Shown here: positions 24,412 to 33,452 of the stretch, piece by piece
Numbering within the stretch: the first letter of the stretch is position 1
Layout: each line of letters begins with the position of its first letter
From: Ophiura sarsii
Lineage: Eukaryota > Echinodermata > Ophiuroidea > Amphilepidida > Ophiuridae
Assembly (NCBI GenBank): GCA_035610835.1
Contig: CM069455.1
Span: forward strand, 38,347,278-38,411,277
DNA: 64,000 nt
Reading direction: 5' to 3'
Translations under genes and position numbers: made by a program
The notes under the pieces: generated by a model
Database searches by the model: none
Seen by the model: only the letters and a program-made list of their open reading frames with translations
What the model was told of the DNA's origin: nothing

Positions 24412-26770
24412 TGTCGCGGGAGCGCGAGCGCTGCTAGATTTACACACGCGTGCGATGTCCAAGTGTGCAGAATTGATCAGATCTGACACCACCAAATTTT
24501 GGGCGTGGGAAGGGTTTAATTTGGAAACCTTTTATATAGTTAATCAGCCACGCGGGTTCGTTTGCAGGGCAGAACCATGCGTTTTCGGCTCTATAACGCG
24601 AACCAATGACACGGACAATTATTTAAGTTCACAGTTTATTTTCGCTCTCCTTCTTACACAATATATATATATCACAACGGCGGTTTTATTGTACGCATCC
24701 AAAACAATTACAACTAGAAAAACTTTAAGTAGATTGGGTCAATGGTCAAAGTCTCAACTGTCTGTCCTACTACTGGCCTGGCCTAACCTGACCTGACCTG
24801 ACCTGACCTTGCAACACAAGGTAAACCCCTATGGAAGAGAAAAGTACACGTTAATTTCCATACATACAATTTTAATGGTCAAAATACCATAATACCGTTA
24901 CATAAGATACTATTAACAACTATTTTTAAGTAAGACATAGGTGATCTGAAAGCGAGGACTGCCCAGTGCTGCCTTCAATCTGCCTTCAATTCTACCTTCA
25001 ATACTGCCTTCAATACTGCCTTCAATACTGCCTTCAATACTGCCTTCAATACTGCCTTCAATACTGCCTTCAATACTGCCTTCAATACTGCCTTCAATAC
25101 TGCCTTCAATTCTGCCTTCAATACTGCCTTCAATACTGCCTTCAATTCTGCCTTCAATACTGCCTTCAATTCTGCCTTCAATACTGCCTTCAATACTGCC
25201 TTCAATACTGCCTTCAATTAACAGATCACCACCGTCTTATCTTACCTGGTTATATAACTGGCCAAAATACTATCTACATAGGCTTTACACTCAGCTTGAC
25301 CCCCCCCAAAATGTAAGATGAGTGTTTTTGCCTTACCCAACTTTTTAACTCAACCCTCCCCCATCGAGCATAAACATCGCATGGGTTGAGTTTTTCATCA
25401 TATAAATATAAATACAATAACAATAGAGGCCTTCGTATGAGTGTTTTTATCCTACCCAGGTTTTTACTCAACCCACCCCCCATCGAGCATAACAATCGCA
25501 TGGGTTGAGTTTCACATAATAAAAATATAAATACAATAACAATAGAGGCCTACGTATTACACGAACTAAGAATGTGAGTGTAATATTAAGCTTCCAGATT
25601 TTTCCTTGTTATCATCAGAGCAATCATTAATTATGTCATAACGAGTTACAAATATTTCCTACATTTGTATAATATTTATCGTAAGCACACAATATCAAAA
25701 ATAATTATAGTAATTACCTATGGCTATGGGTATTCACTACAAGATAATTGTCGTCTGACTCATCCACTCTGCTACCAATGTTCTGCCTACAAGGATAACA
25801 CACAGCACAATCTGAATGTTCATTTTTGGTATACAATCAAAACAATCCAATCGCGCCATAATGCACCAACCAACATGCCAACTAATTTGTCATTGTACAA
25901 ATGTTCACTCGTCGTCACCCAAACTCATGCAATTTGATACAGCGAATATTTTTGGAACACTCTGTAATGATCAACGCGCCCAAAATTCACCTTATACAAC
26001 ATCCAAGCACACCGCGCCGTTAATTAAAATCCGCTTCCAAACATCAAGCGCGCGCCGACAGATGGCGTTTGTATTGACAAGATACGCTATTACTGCGTGC
26101 AAACGGTACTGTTTCACACACAAGTCACGATAATTTCCAACAAACTCGCGATTCAAAAACTGTCCAAAATCTCTCCAAACTTGCAAACCAGGGCTAGATT
26201 ATGGTCTCGCATAACGCTATACAACATATTATCATTCACAATCGGCTTTTTGAAGTAATCTGACATAATCAAAACGAGAAATTTGGGGTATCAAAAATGC
26301 TACGTCAACATGATGAATATTAGCAAATAGAAAACTGCTGCATCCGTTGTCACATGTAAAGTGAATGGCGAAACATTTTATAATGTTCTGTTTCAACTCG
26401 ATCAGGAAAATGTACCAAACTTCACTCAAAACTCGAAATCTATCTCAATTGTTGATCCAAATAGTTTCTATACATAACTACTGTACTTACTCTACAAGGA
26501 TGCCTACCAATTCGTCTGATTTTCGAAAGATTTGGATGTTTTCTTTTCAGCTCTCTCGTTTTTCCAACACAGCATTCCATGCGTCCCAAAAAGATGGCGT
26601 TTAGCATGATCAATCACTGCGCGCCTTTTCACAAGCTGATTTACACACGCAATCTACACAAGCGGATCCGCGGAGCGTAACAAAATAGATCTCAAGGATA
26701 TTCAGCCGTTTTCAATAATTAGATAATCAAAATACAGCCAAAACCTATAATAAAAGCGATTCCCGCTACA
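24412..26770 (-). repeat. 3' LTR (left copy, 2359 bp)
   Basis: In element orientation it starts TGTAGCGGGAATCGC and ends CGCGACA. It matches the right LTR except for four substitutions (near 24681, 24831, 24871 and 26079), C/A slippage near 25301 and two extra minisatellite units, as counted by eye. A tandem duplication of about 120 bp lies at 25321-25556. Reading frames in the LTR occur identically in both copies and show no domain. Confidence 0.95.
24969..25219. repeat. 12-bp minisatellite in the left LTR
   Basis: About 21 units of TGCCTTCAATAC or the variant TGCCTTCAATTC. The right LTR has two fewer units, the largest difference between the LTRs. The frames reading YCLQ or LKAV repeats are translations of it. 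Confidence 0.95.
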
Positions 26771-26773
26771 CAG

Positions 26774-26783
26774 CCCCCCACCT
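26774..26783 (-). promoter_or_regulatory. Polypurine tract
   Basis: On the minus strand AGGTGGGGGG ends three bases before the 3' LTR. This is the expected place for the plus-strand primer of reverse transcription. Confidence 0.75.
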
Positions 26784-27498
26784 AGCAATTGACGTCCCCG
26801 TCAACAATAAGCGATAACAAAAAAAAAATAAGCGGGATCGCTTTCACACTCTACTCCTCGCGCACCGAGCTATTACGCCAATACATCCATCAATACATTA
26901 ATACAATATATACATACCACCTCCTAACTACATCTTACTCTACTACAATGCCTTAAAAGTACACGTGACGCGATAATCTTCTTCGTCTTCATTCCCGAGT
27001 CTTCTTCTTTGTCGCCATTCCCGAGTCTTCTTCTTTGTCGCCATTCCCAAATCTTCTTCTTGTCCTCAGCAACCCATGGTTGGGTCAGTAGCAACCCATG
27101 GTTGGGTCAGTAGCAACCCTTGGTTAGGTCAGTAGAAACCCCTCTGTTTGGAGCTCTGGAACGAGTCTCCCGCTACGGCTCATAGGAACTGGTGCGATGG
27201 CCGCGTAAGCCATATGACACTCAGTAACAACGAGTTGAGCGTAGCACCATCCGCATCGCATCACGTCGCACCTCGGCAACTCTAAATTTGATTACACATC
27301 CAACTGGCTCCGTGCAATAATCTCATCACAACGAAATTTATAACTCGAACATTTGAAAACCATAACAACAACTTATATACGCAACTGCGGCAGCAACTCT
27401 TCCCATCACTCCTTCAAAAGTTTCTGAGCATCACTACTCCGACTACATCTGACAAGGCCGTCACCACTCCTGCCTCTTCCGCGTCTCCTCGGCCACGA
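26784..27498 (-). other. Element 3' untranslated interior
   Basis: About 700 bp between the membrane ORF and the polypurine tract. It contains short tandem repeats (CTTCTTCTTTGTCGCCATTC at 26983-27060; GCAACCCATGGTTGGGTCAG at 27067-27140) and no open frame of note. It may hold packaging or export signals, but the sequence does not show this. Confidence 0.5.
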
Positions 27499-27825
27499 CT
27501 ACACCATGTGCTCTTCCATTATCACCTCCACATGATCCATCACTTCAGCGTCCCGACGTCTCCTCACCCCGCGCAGCCCTCTTTGCCTTTGCCGTCGTCT
27601 ATCGATGTTTACTCTAGTCTCCTGTATGGTCCATCGGGCTACAATCCAATTGAAATTCACTTCCACCCGGTCAGCCCACTCACTCCGTCTCCCCCATTCC
27701 TCTCGCTCTATCCGAATCCACCCCTCAAAACGCCACAAAAGAAGCAACAGCAACCCAACCAGAATTAAAGTCATGCAACACACATATCCGTAAATCAGCC
27801 AGCCAACTTGCATGTGCTCCTCCAT
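27499..27825 (-). CDS. Small single-pass membrane protein of the LTR element
   Basis: A 108-residue frame lies where an envelope gene would sit, between the Gag-like ORF and the 3' LTR. Residues about 8-31 form one strongly hydrophobic segment with two cysteines and a leucine run (LVGLLLLLLW). The following 75 residues are highly charged, with an RRRQRQRGLRGVRRRR cluster near the end. I chose the ATG at 27825 over the in-frame ATG at 27846. It has the context AACATGG and lies seven bases after a pyrimidine-rich splice-acceptor-like AG (27833-27834), and the upstream ATG would be removed by splicing there. MEEHM occurs at both protein ends. No signal peptidase site, ectodomain or fusion-type sequence is seen, so it is not a classical envelope protein. 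I recognise no family; function is unknown. Confidence 0.55.
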   Translation of the reverse strand: MEEHMQVGWLIYGYVCCMTLILVGLLLLLLWRFEGWIRIEREEWGRRSEWADRVEVNFNWIVARWTIQETRVNIDRRRQRQRGLRGVRRRRDAEVMDHVEVIMEEHMV

Positions 27826-27832
27826 GTTCTCT

Positions 27833-27858
27833 CTATAAAGAAACAAAGCAAAAGAGAA
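27833..27858 (-). promoter_or_regulatory. Candidate splice acceptor upstream of the membrane ORF
   Basis: Read on the minus strand, a pyrimidine-rich tract (CTTTTGCTTTGTTTCTTTAT) ends in AG just before AGAGAACATGG. A donor in the leader would give a subgenomic mRNA for the membrane ORF, as retroviruses do for envelope. The donor was not identified. Confidence 0.45.
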
Positions 27859-27935
27859 CTTCGATTAACACGCCTCCTACTGATCCCTAAACCAAATTAC
27901 ACTCCGACAGCAAGGTATGAGCTCCTATCACCTGT

Positions 27936-30900
27936 CTAGTACCCCAGTGTAACGAGACCTACGACCGCGTCATCACCACCTTGTTGCCTCCTATACTGCT
28001 CCGAAAGCCTCCCAAATTCTCCTATCCAATTCCTTCTCATAGTCTCCGTCAGATAATCAACACCCCGGCAAGTGTGCCTCGACTTATCTGCTGCAAATTC
28101 GTAAAACTCCTTCTTTTGCTCAACCAATCTCTCCTCCATCAATTTCTCCACCACCTCCTTCGCAACCATCTCCCCATCTTGAAGACGCCGATCCTCCTCC
28201 CTCGGTCCAACCGACTTGGCAGGTACAGCTCTGACACTGCCCACCGTTAAAACCTTCGCCGGCCGCACATCCTGCGAATTAGTCTGAATAGACACATTCG
28301 TCGTTTTCGCCCTAGCTCCCCCTACAGGCCAAGACTTTGCATCCGGCCTCAACTTGCTTCCATCCACCTTCTTCCCCGGTTGTTTCATCTCCTGCTCCAC
28401 CTTATTTCCGGAGCGACGAACATCATGCTCCTTCTTCTCCCGCTCTTGTTTGGCCAGCTTCTCGTCATCCCTCCGCTTTTCCTGTCCCCGCTGCAACTTC
28501 AGCTCTTCCCTACAACGTGCCTCCTCCTCTCTCTTTCGGCGCCACTTTTCCTCACTTATCTCCTCCTTTCTTCTCTTACGCTCTTCCTTTTGCCTCAACT
28601 CCTCCTCCCGCTCACGTTCTTGCTCCTCTCTCACCTGCCTCACTCCCTCCCAAAACTCATCATCCACTCGAATCATCTCGTCTCTCTTACGACACTCCTC
28701 CTCTCCTCGCATCCGGGATTGCATCCGATGCTCCTCCGCCACCCTAGCCGACTCTTCCTTACGACGCTCCTCCTGCATCATAATTCTTTCCTCCTCCTTC
28801 TTACGTTCTTCCTCCACCCGAACCCTCTCCTTTGCAACACGCTCCTTCTCCATTTTTATCTCTTCCTTTCGTTTCCTACGCTCCTCATCCTCTCGCGCCT
28901 TCTTCACTCTAATCTCTTCTTTCCTCTCCATTCGCTCCAAGTCCTCTTGCGCCTTTGCTATACTCTGACGAGATTGTTCCTCTCTCACCGATCTCACATT
29001 CTTCCAAAACTCATGCTTTTTCCCCGCCTCAACCTTCTCTCTTTCCAGACGCTCCTTCTCCACTCTAACCTTCACCTTTTCCAGACGCTCCTTCTCTACC
29101 TTCACCTTCTCCCGTTCCAGTCGTTCCTTCTCTACTCTAACCTTCTCCTTTTCCAGACGCTCCTTCTCTACCTTCACCTTCTCCCGTTCCACTCGTTCCT
29201 TCTCTACCCTAACCTTCTCCTTTCCAAGGCGCTCTTTTTCCACTTTAATCTTCTCTCGTTCCAATCGTTCCTTCTCTACTCTAACTCTTTCCTCTTCCTT
29301 CTTACGCCCCTCTTCCACCATAACCCTCTCTCTTTCCAGCCGCTCTTTTTCAACTCTAACTCTTTCCTCTTCCTTCTTACGCCCCTCTTCCACCATAACC
29401 CTCTCTCTTTCCAGCCGCTCTTTTTCAACTCTAACTCTTTCCTCTTCCTTCTTACGCCCCTCTTCCATCCTAACCTTCTCCCTATTCCGACGCTCCTCAT
29501 CCGCCTGAAGCTTCTGACCTCTCATCCGACGCCCCTCCTCTATCCTATCCTCTCTCCTCTGACGCTCCTCCTGCCCTCTCTTCTGACGCTCGTCTTCCCA
29601 TCTCGACCTTACTCCCACTCTTTCCTCTAACGTGCCATTCTGATCGCTTCTTATTTCTGACCTCCTAACCCACGCCGCTCTCTTAGCCATCCACGTGTCA
29701 TGTTTAGCTTGTAAGGCCGGGCATGCTCGTTTCCAATGCCCCAACTCCTTACAATAACGGCAACAATTACTATCAGATTGCCATTCACTCACCGGCTGAC
29801 ACCTCTCCAACCCATTCTGACCTCTCCCAGTCTGACCAGTTTCGCCCCCCACCTGGACTCTGCTCACCCGTTCCGTCGATCCTTCCTTCACCACCTGTGA
29901 CCACGTAACTCCTTTCCCCATACTACTACCATTCTCGCCAGCGATTACAGCGGGATCCTTAACCTCCACCTTCTGCTTCTGACTCCCCGTCAAAGGCACA
30001 GGACTGTCACGACAATCCTTTGACACATCTCCGGCTTCCACTAGCCTTTCTACTTCCTCATCGGCTTCCACTAGCCTTTCTACTTCCTCATCGCCATCCT
30101 TCGTCTGTTTTTGTCCTCTCCGATATTCTATCTTCTCAAACGCACTACCTCTCTCAACTAGATCCAGTGTTTCCTCTAGAGTGCTAGGGGAGAACGAATG
30201 AACCTCCTTCCGCACCTCTGGGTCTGAGATAGCTCTACAAAAATGCCGACGAGCTGCTATGTCTCTCTCCCGTTTCGAAGAATTTGGCATCGCCAGACAC
30301 GTCAATCTCTTTATATCTTGGGCCAAATCTTTATAACTCTCACTCTGCCCTTGTTCTCGCAGCTGAAGTTCGGCATACCAACTCTCCGGATCCTCCCGCG
30401 GCCCAAACTCCTTTGCCATCAACCGAACCAGACCCGCATAGCCTATCTCTCGAAGGTCAACCTCACTCCCAGCCAACACCATCAGTGCCCTACCCTGGCA
30501 ACTGTAATACAACCACATCGCAGCGTCCCCATCCGTCCATTGGTTGTATTCTCGACAAACCTCAAAATGCTTATAAAACGCCCGCCAATTACCATCTCCG
30601 TCAAACTGGTGCGGACTCATCTCTTGCCTCATCACCTGACCAAAAAGCTCCATGGCTTTCTCCTCCCGCGCCGAAGCCAAAACCAGTCTCGTACTCACTT
30701 CGTCACACAACTTCTCATACTTTTGCTTCTGCTCACTCTCTACCGTTCCTAACAGTCGAGCTCTATCATCGAGGTCTGACTGTTTCCTCTCATATTTACG
30801 CTTCTTCGACACTACTTCTTCGTACACCTCCTCATTCCTCTTCTCCCCTTCTGCCACTTCTTTCTCCCGGTCAGATACTTCTTTTAGTTTACTCTGCTGC

Positions 30901-33335
30901 TTCTCACCCTCCAATCTTTTCATCACCTGCGCCTCACACCCCTGACTAACCAACAACTGCGTCCGCTGCCCCAAATCGAGCTCGCGTTCCTTCACCATCG
31001 ACTCCTTCCGTCCCAACTCTTTACAACACTCCCGTCCCTCGGCCTCCAATCGACCCCGAAACATCTTCACCGCATCCTCTTCAGCCACGAGTTCCGCTTT
31101 CCTTCGTTGAAATTCCGCCACCGAACGCAACCGTTCAGTCTCCACTACTCTTTGAAGCAACTCCTCGACCAATGTCCTACACATCAATCCAACCTCACCC
31201 TCTATTATATCGCCCTCCCGTCGGTCATACTCCCTCGAATCCAGCTGCTTCCTCATCGCCACCTCACTCTGCTGTTGCCATACCAAAGCTTCCCGTCGCA
31301 CCACTTCATCCCCTCTACGCCTCAAATCCTCCTCCATTTCTACCAAACTTCCCCCGTTAACAGTCAAAACCAACTGTTCCTTCTCTAATACTTTCAACCT
31401 TTCTTCACAACTCAACTGAAAAACTCGTTCTTTCTCTGCCATCAGGGTAGCTTGTTCATTTTTCCTAACCCTAAACTTTTCCAGCAACTCTTCCTGCTCA
31501 ACTTCTCTGGCCTCCAACACCTCCTCCCTATCCATTAAATCATCGTCTATCTCCTGCCATTCCCTTTCACGAGACTCCCGGTCAATTTCACACCACCGTT
31601 TAGCATTCATCTCCAAAACCTCTTGTGATTCTAAATATACTACTCGTTCCTCATACCTTTCAGCTTCCGACCGTGCATACTTCTCTTTCAGCTCCGATAG
31701 CTGTCTCCTAAGCTGCTTCATCTCCACCAACTCCCCCAACTCGGTGTCGTCTGTGACACCTGATCCTAACCCAGAATCATCACTACAGTGACTCCCCTCG
31801 CTATCAGCATAGCCAGCACTACCTGCACCGCCTGTCAACCTAACGTTTGTTCCTGGGCCCAGCAACAACCCATCACCAACTTCACTACTATTCTCCACAG
31901 TTTTCCAATACTCGGTTTCACCGCTTGAATATCCACCAGCACTACCAGCCTCCTCAAAGCTACCACTATTATCACTATCTCTACCGTTAGCGACTACCAC
32001 ATCATCACTGTAATCCACTCCGTGTCGATCGCCACTACCACCATCATCACTGCAACTACTACCACCCATCAACAACGTCTGATCGACCGGCATCAACGGT
32101 GCACCACTACCACCCTTCCACCTCGTCTGCTCTGCAGGTATCGGCGGTGCACTACCACCATCCTCACACCCCGTCTGCCCAACCTGCATAGGCTGTCTAT
32201 CACCATTCATCAACCCCGCATGCCCTACCGACATCAACGGCCTATCATCATCAACAACCGGTATATGTTCCCCCGGCCTACCACCAGTCACTTCTCCATA
32301 CGACTCACCCATCATAACCGGCTTACTATCACCGATCACTTGACTCCCTGGTTCACCCGTCATACCCGGTCTGCCAACAGTCACCTGTCCCATCGACTCA
32401 CCCGTCATAGCCGGCCTACTATCACCAATCACCTCCCCCGGCCTCATTGCAGTACCACTATCAACCACTCGCCGCCTCTGCTCACCCTTCATCAACTGCA
32501 CACCATCACCAATCACCTGTCCCGTATGCTCCCCCGTCCTCTGCGGCAAACTACCACCAACCACGCCTCCCATCTGCTCCCCCGTCATCTGCGGCAAACT
32601 ACCACCAACCACTCGCCGCCTCTGCTCACCCGTCATCAACGGCACACCACCACCGGGCACTTGGTGCCCCTGCTCTCCCGTCAAATCATCCATGCTCCTC
32701 GCCATACCATCACCGGACACTAGGTGCCTCTGCTCTACCGTCTCATCATCCATCCTCCTCGCCATACCACCACCGGGCACTAGGTGCCTCTGCTCTACCG
32801 TCTCATCATCCATCCTCCTCGCCATACCACCACCGGGCACAGTGACTAGGTGCCTCTGCTCTACCGTCTCATCATCCATCCTCCTCGCCATACCACCACC
32901 GGGCACTAGGTGCCTCTGCTCTACCGTCTCATCATCCATCCTCCTCGCCATACCACCAACGGGCACTAGGTGCCTCTGCTCTACCGTCTCATCATCCATC
33001 CTCCTCGCCATACCACCACCGGGCACTTGTCCCATCACACCACTCATCCTCATCGGCGCATCACTACCAGCAACTTGTCCCGTCACATCACCCGTCCTCG
33101 TCGGCACATCACTTCCAACAACTCGTCCCATCACATCACCCGTCTTCATCGGCACATCACTACCAGCAACTCGTCCTATCACATCACCCGTCCTCGTCGG
33201 CACATCACTACCAGCTACATGGTGCCTCTTCTCGCCCGTCATCCTCGGCGTACTATTGCCGGTCACACGATACCTCATCTTCGGCATGATACTGCCGGAG
33301 ACTCGATGCCTCCTCCTTGACCGAGCCATCATCAT
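27936..33335 (-). CDS. gag-like: Gag-like polyprotein, 1799 aa, with capsid-like region and zinc knuckle
   Basis: Single open frame starting about 100 bp after the primer site. Residues 1-345 are tandem repeats, among them five to seven copies of a 20-residue unit (GGGMARRMDDETVEQRHLVP) at about 105-215 and GSDVPTRTGDV units before them. Residues 350-530 are acidic and Gly/Ser-rich. Residues 539-905 are a long charged coiled coil. Residues 906-1074 resemble a retrotransposon capsid (QFDGDGNWRAFYKHF start, WYAELQLREQGQSESY). A CCHC knuckle CX2CX4HX4C lies at 1192-1205. Residues 1240-1690 are a second coiled coil with KERLEREKVRVE-type repeats. The C-terminus is globular. Typical Gag proteins are far shorter. 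No DT/SG protease or polymerase motif is present in a plausible context. It probably forms particles and binds RNA (family knowledge plus inference). Confidence 0.85.
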   Translation of the reverse strand: MMMARSRRRHRVSGSIMPKMRYRVTGNSTPRMTGEKRHHVAGSDVPTRTGDVIGRVAGSDVPMKTGDVMGRVVGSDVPTRTGDVTGQVAGSDAPMRMSGVMGQVPGGGMARRMDDETVEQRHLVPVGGMARRMDDETVEQRHLVPGGGMARRMDDETVEQRHLVTVPGGGMARRMDDETVEQRHLVPGGGMARRMDDETVEQRHLVSGDGMARSMDDLTGEQGHQVPGGGVPLMTGEQRRRVVGGSLPQMTGEQMGGVVGGSLPQRTGEHTGQVIGDGVQLMKGEQRRRVVDSGTAMRPGEVIGDSRPAMTGESMGQVTVGRPGMTGEPGSQVIGDSKPVMMGESYGEVTGGRPGEHIPVVDDDRPLMSVGHAGLMNGDRQPMQVGQTGCEDGGSAPPIPAEQTRWKGGSGAPLMPVDQTLLMGGSSCSDDGGSGDRHGVDYSDDVVVANGRDSDNSGSFEEAGSAGGYSSGETEYWKTVENSSEVGDGLLLGPGTNVRLTGGAGSAGYADSEGSHCSDDSGLGSGVTDDTELGELVEMKQLRRQLSELKEKYARSEAERYEERVVYLESQEVLEMNAKRWCEIDRESREREWQEIDDDLMDREEVLEAREVEQEELLEKFRVRKNEQATLMAEKERVFQLSCEERLKVLEKEQLVLTVNGGSLVEMEEDLRRRGDEVVRREALVWQQQSEVAMRKQLDSREYDRREGDIIEGEVGLMCRTLVEELLQRVVETERLRSVAEFQRRKAELVAEEDAVKMFRGRLEAEGRECCKELGRKESMVKERELDLGQRTQLLVSQGCEAQVMKRLEGEKQQSKLKEVSDREKEVAEGEKRNEEVYEEVVSKKRKYERKQSDLDDRARLLGTVESEQKQKYEKLCDEVSTRLVLASAREEKAMELFGQVMRQEMSPHQFDGDGNWRAFYKHFEVCREYNQWTDGDAAMWLYYSCQGRALMVLAGSEVDLREIGYAGLVRLMAKEFGPREDPESWYAELQLREQGQSESYKDLAQDIKRLTCLAMPNSSKRERDIAARRHFCRAISDPEVRKEVHSFSPSTLEETLDLVERGSAFEKIEYRRGQKQTKDGDEEVERLVEADEEVERLVEAGDVSKDCRDSPVPLTGSQKQKVEVKDPAVIAGENGSSMGKGVTWSQVVKEGSTERVSRVQVGGETGQTGRGQNGLERCQPVSEWQSDSNCCRYCKELGHWKRACPALQAKHDTWMAKRAAWVRRSEIRSDQNGTLEERVGVRSRWEDERQKRGQEERQRREDRIEEGRRMRGQKLQADEERRNREKVRMEEGRKKEEERVRVEKERLERERVMVEEGRKKEEERVRVEKERLERERVMVEEGRKKEEERVRVEKERLEREKIKVEKERLGKEKVRVEKERVEREKVKVEKERLEKEKVRVEKERLEREKVKVEKERLEKVKVRVEKERLEREKVEAGKKHEFWKNVRSVREEQSRQSIAKAQEDLERMERKEEIRVKKAREDEERRKRKEEIKMEKERVAKERVRVEEERKKEEERIMMQEERRKEESARVAEEHRMQSRMRGEEECRKRDEMIRVDDEFWEGVRQVREEQEREREEELRQKEERKRRKEEISEEKWRRKREEEARCREELKLQRGQEKRRDDEKLAKQEREKKEHDVRRSGNKVEQEMKQPGKKVDGSKLRPDAKSWPVGGARAKTTNVSIQTNSQDVRPAKVLTVGSVRAVPAKSVGPREEDRRLQDGEMVAKEVVEKLMEERLVEQKKEFYEFAADKSRHTCRGVDYLTETMRRNWIGEFGRLSEQYRRQQGGDDAVVGLVTLGY

Positions 33336-33433
33336 CTCGAAGCCGAGTCCGTCACCGTCAACAGTCTACCGTCAAAGTCCGTCAAAATTTAATTACTCAC
33401 AGCCAACAATTCGTCGTTAAAGAAAAATGAAAA

Positions 33434-33450
33434 TCCCACATCTGACACCA
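33434..33450 (-). promoter_or_regulatory. Primer-binding site, tRNA-Leu type
   Basis: Two bases inside the 5' LTR, the minus strand reads TGGTGTCAGATGTGGGA. It is complementary to the 3' end of animal leucine tRNAs (…CTGACA plus CCA) with about one mismatch, from memory of tRNA-Leu sequences. This is the expected place for priming of minus-strand synthesis. Confidence 0.7.
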
Positions 33451-33452
33451 CT

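Noticed and set aside
24975..25217. LKAV-repeat protein
   Set aside because: Translation of the 12-bp LTR minisatellite, present in both LTRs with different repeat number.
28354..29630. Long plus-strand frames (up to 416 residues) across the gag region
   Set aside because: They are antisense to the 1799-codon Gag-like frame and arise from its repetitive Glu/Lys/Arg codons, which read as Leu/Ser/Pro on the other strand.
32430..32460. DSG motif in the Gag-like protein as a possible aspartic protease
   Set aside because: It lies in the low-complexity repeat region, with none of the flanking hydrophobic pattern of retroviral proteases.
32022..33420. Plus-strand frames of 116-242 residues near the gag N-terminus
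   Set aside because: Antisense translations of the 60-bp repeat array. The real frame is on the minus strand, downstream of the primer site.
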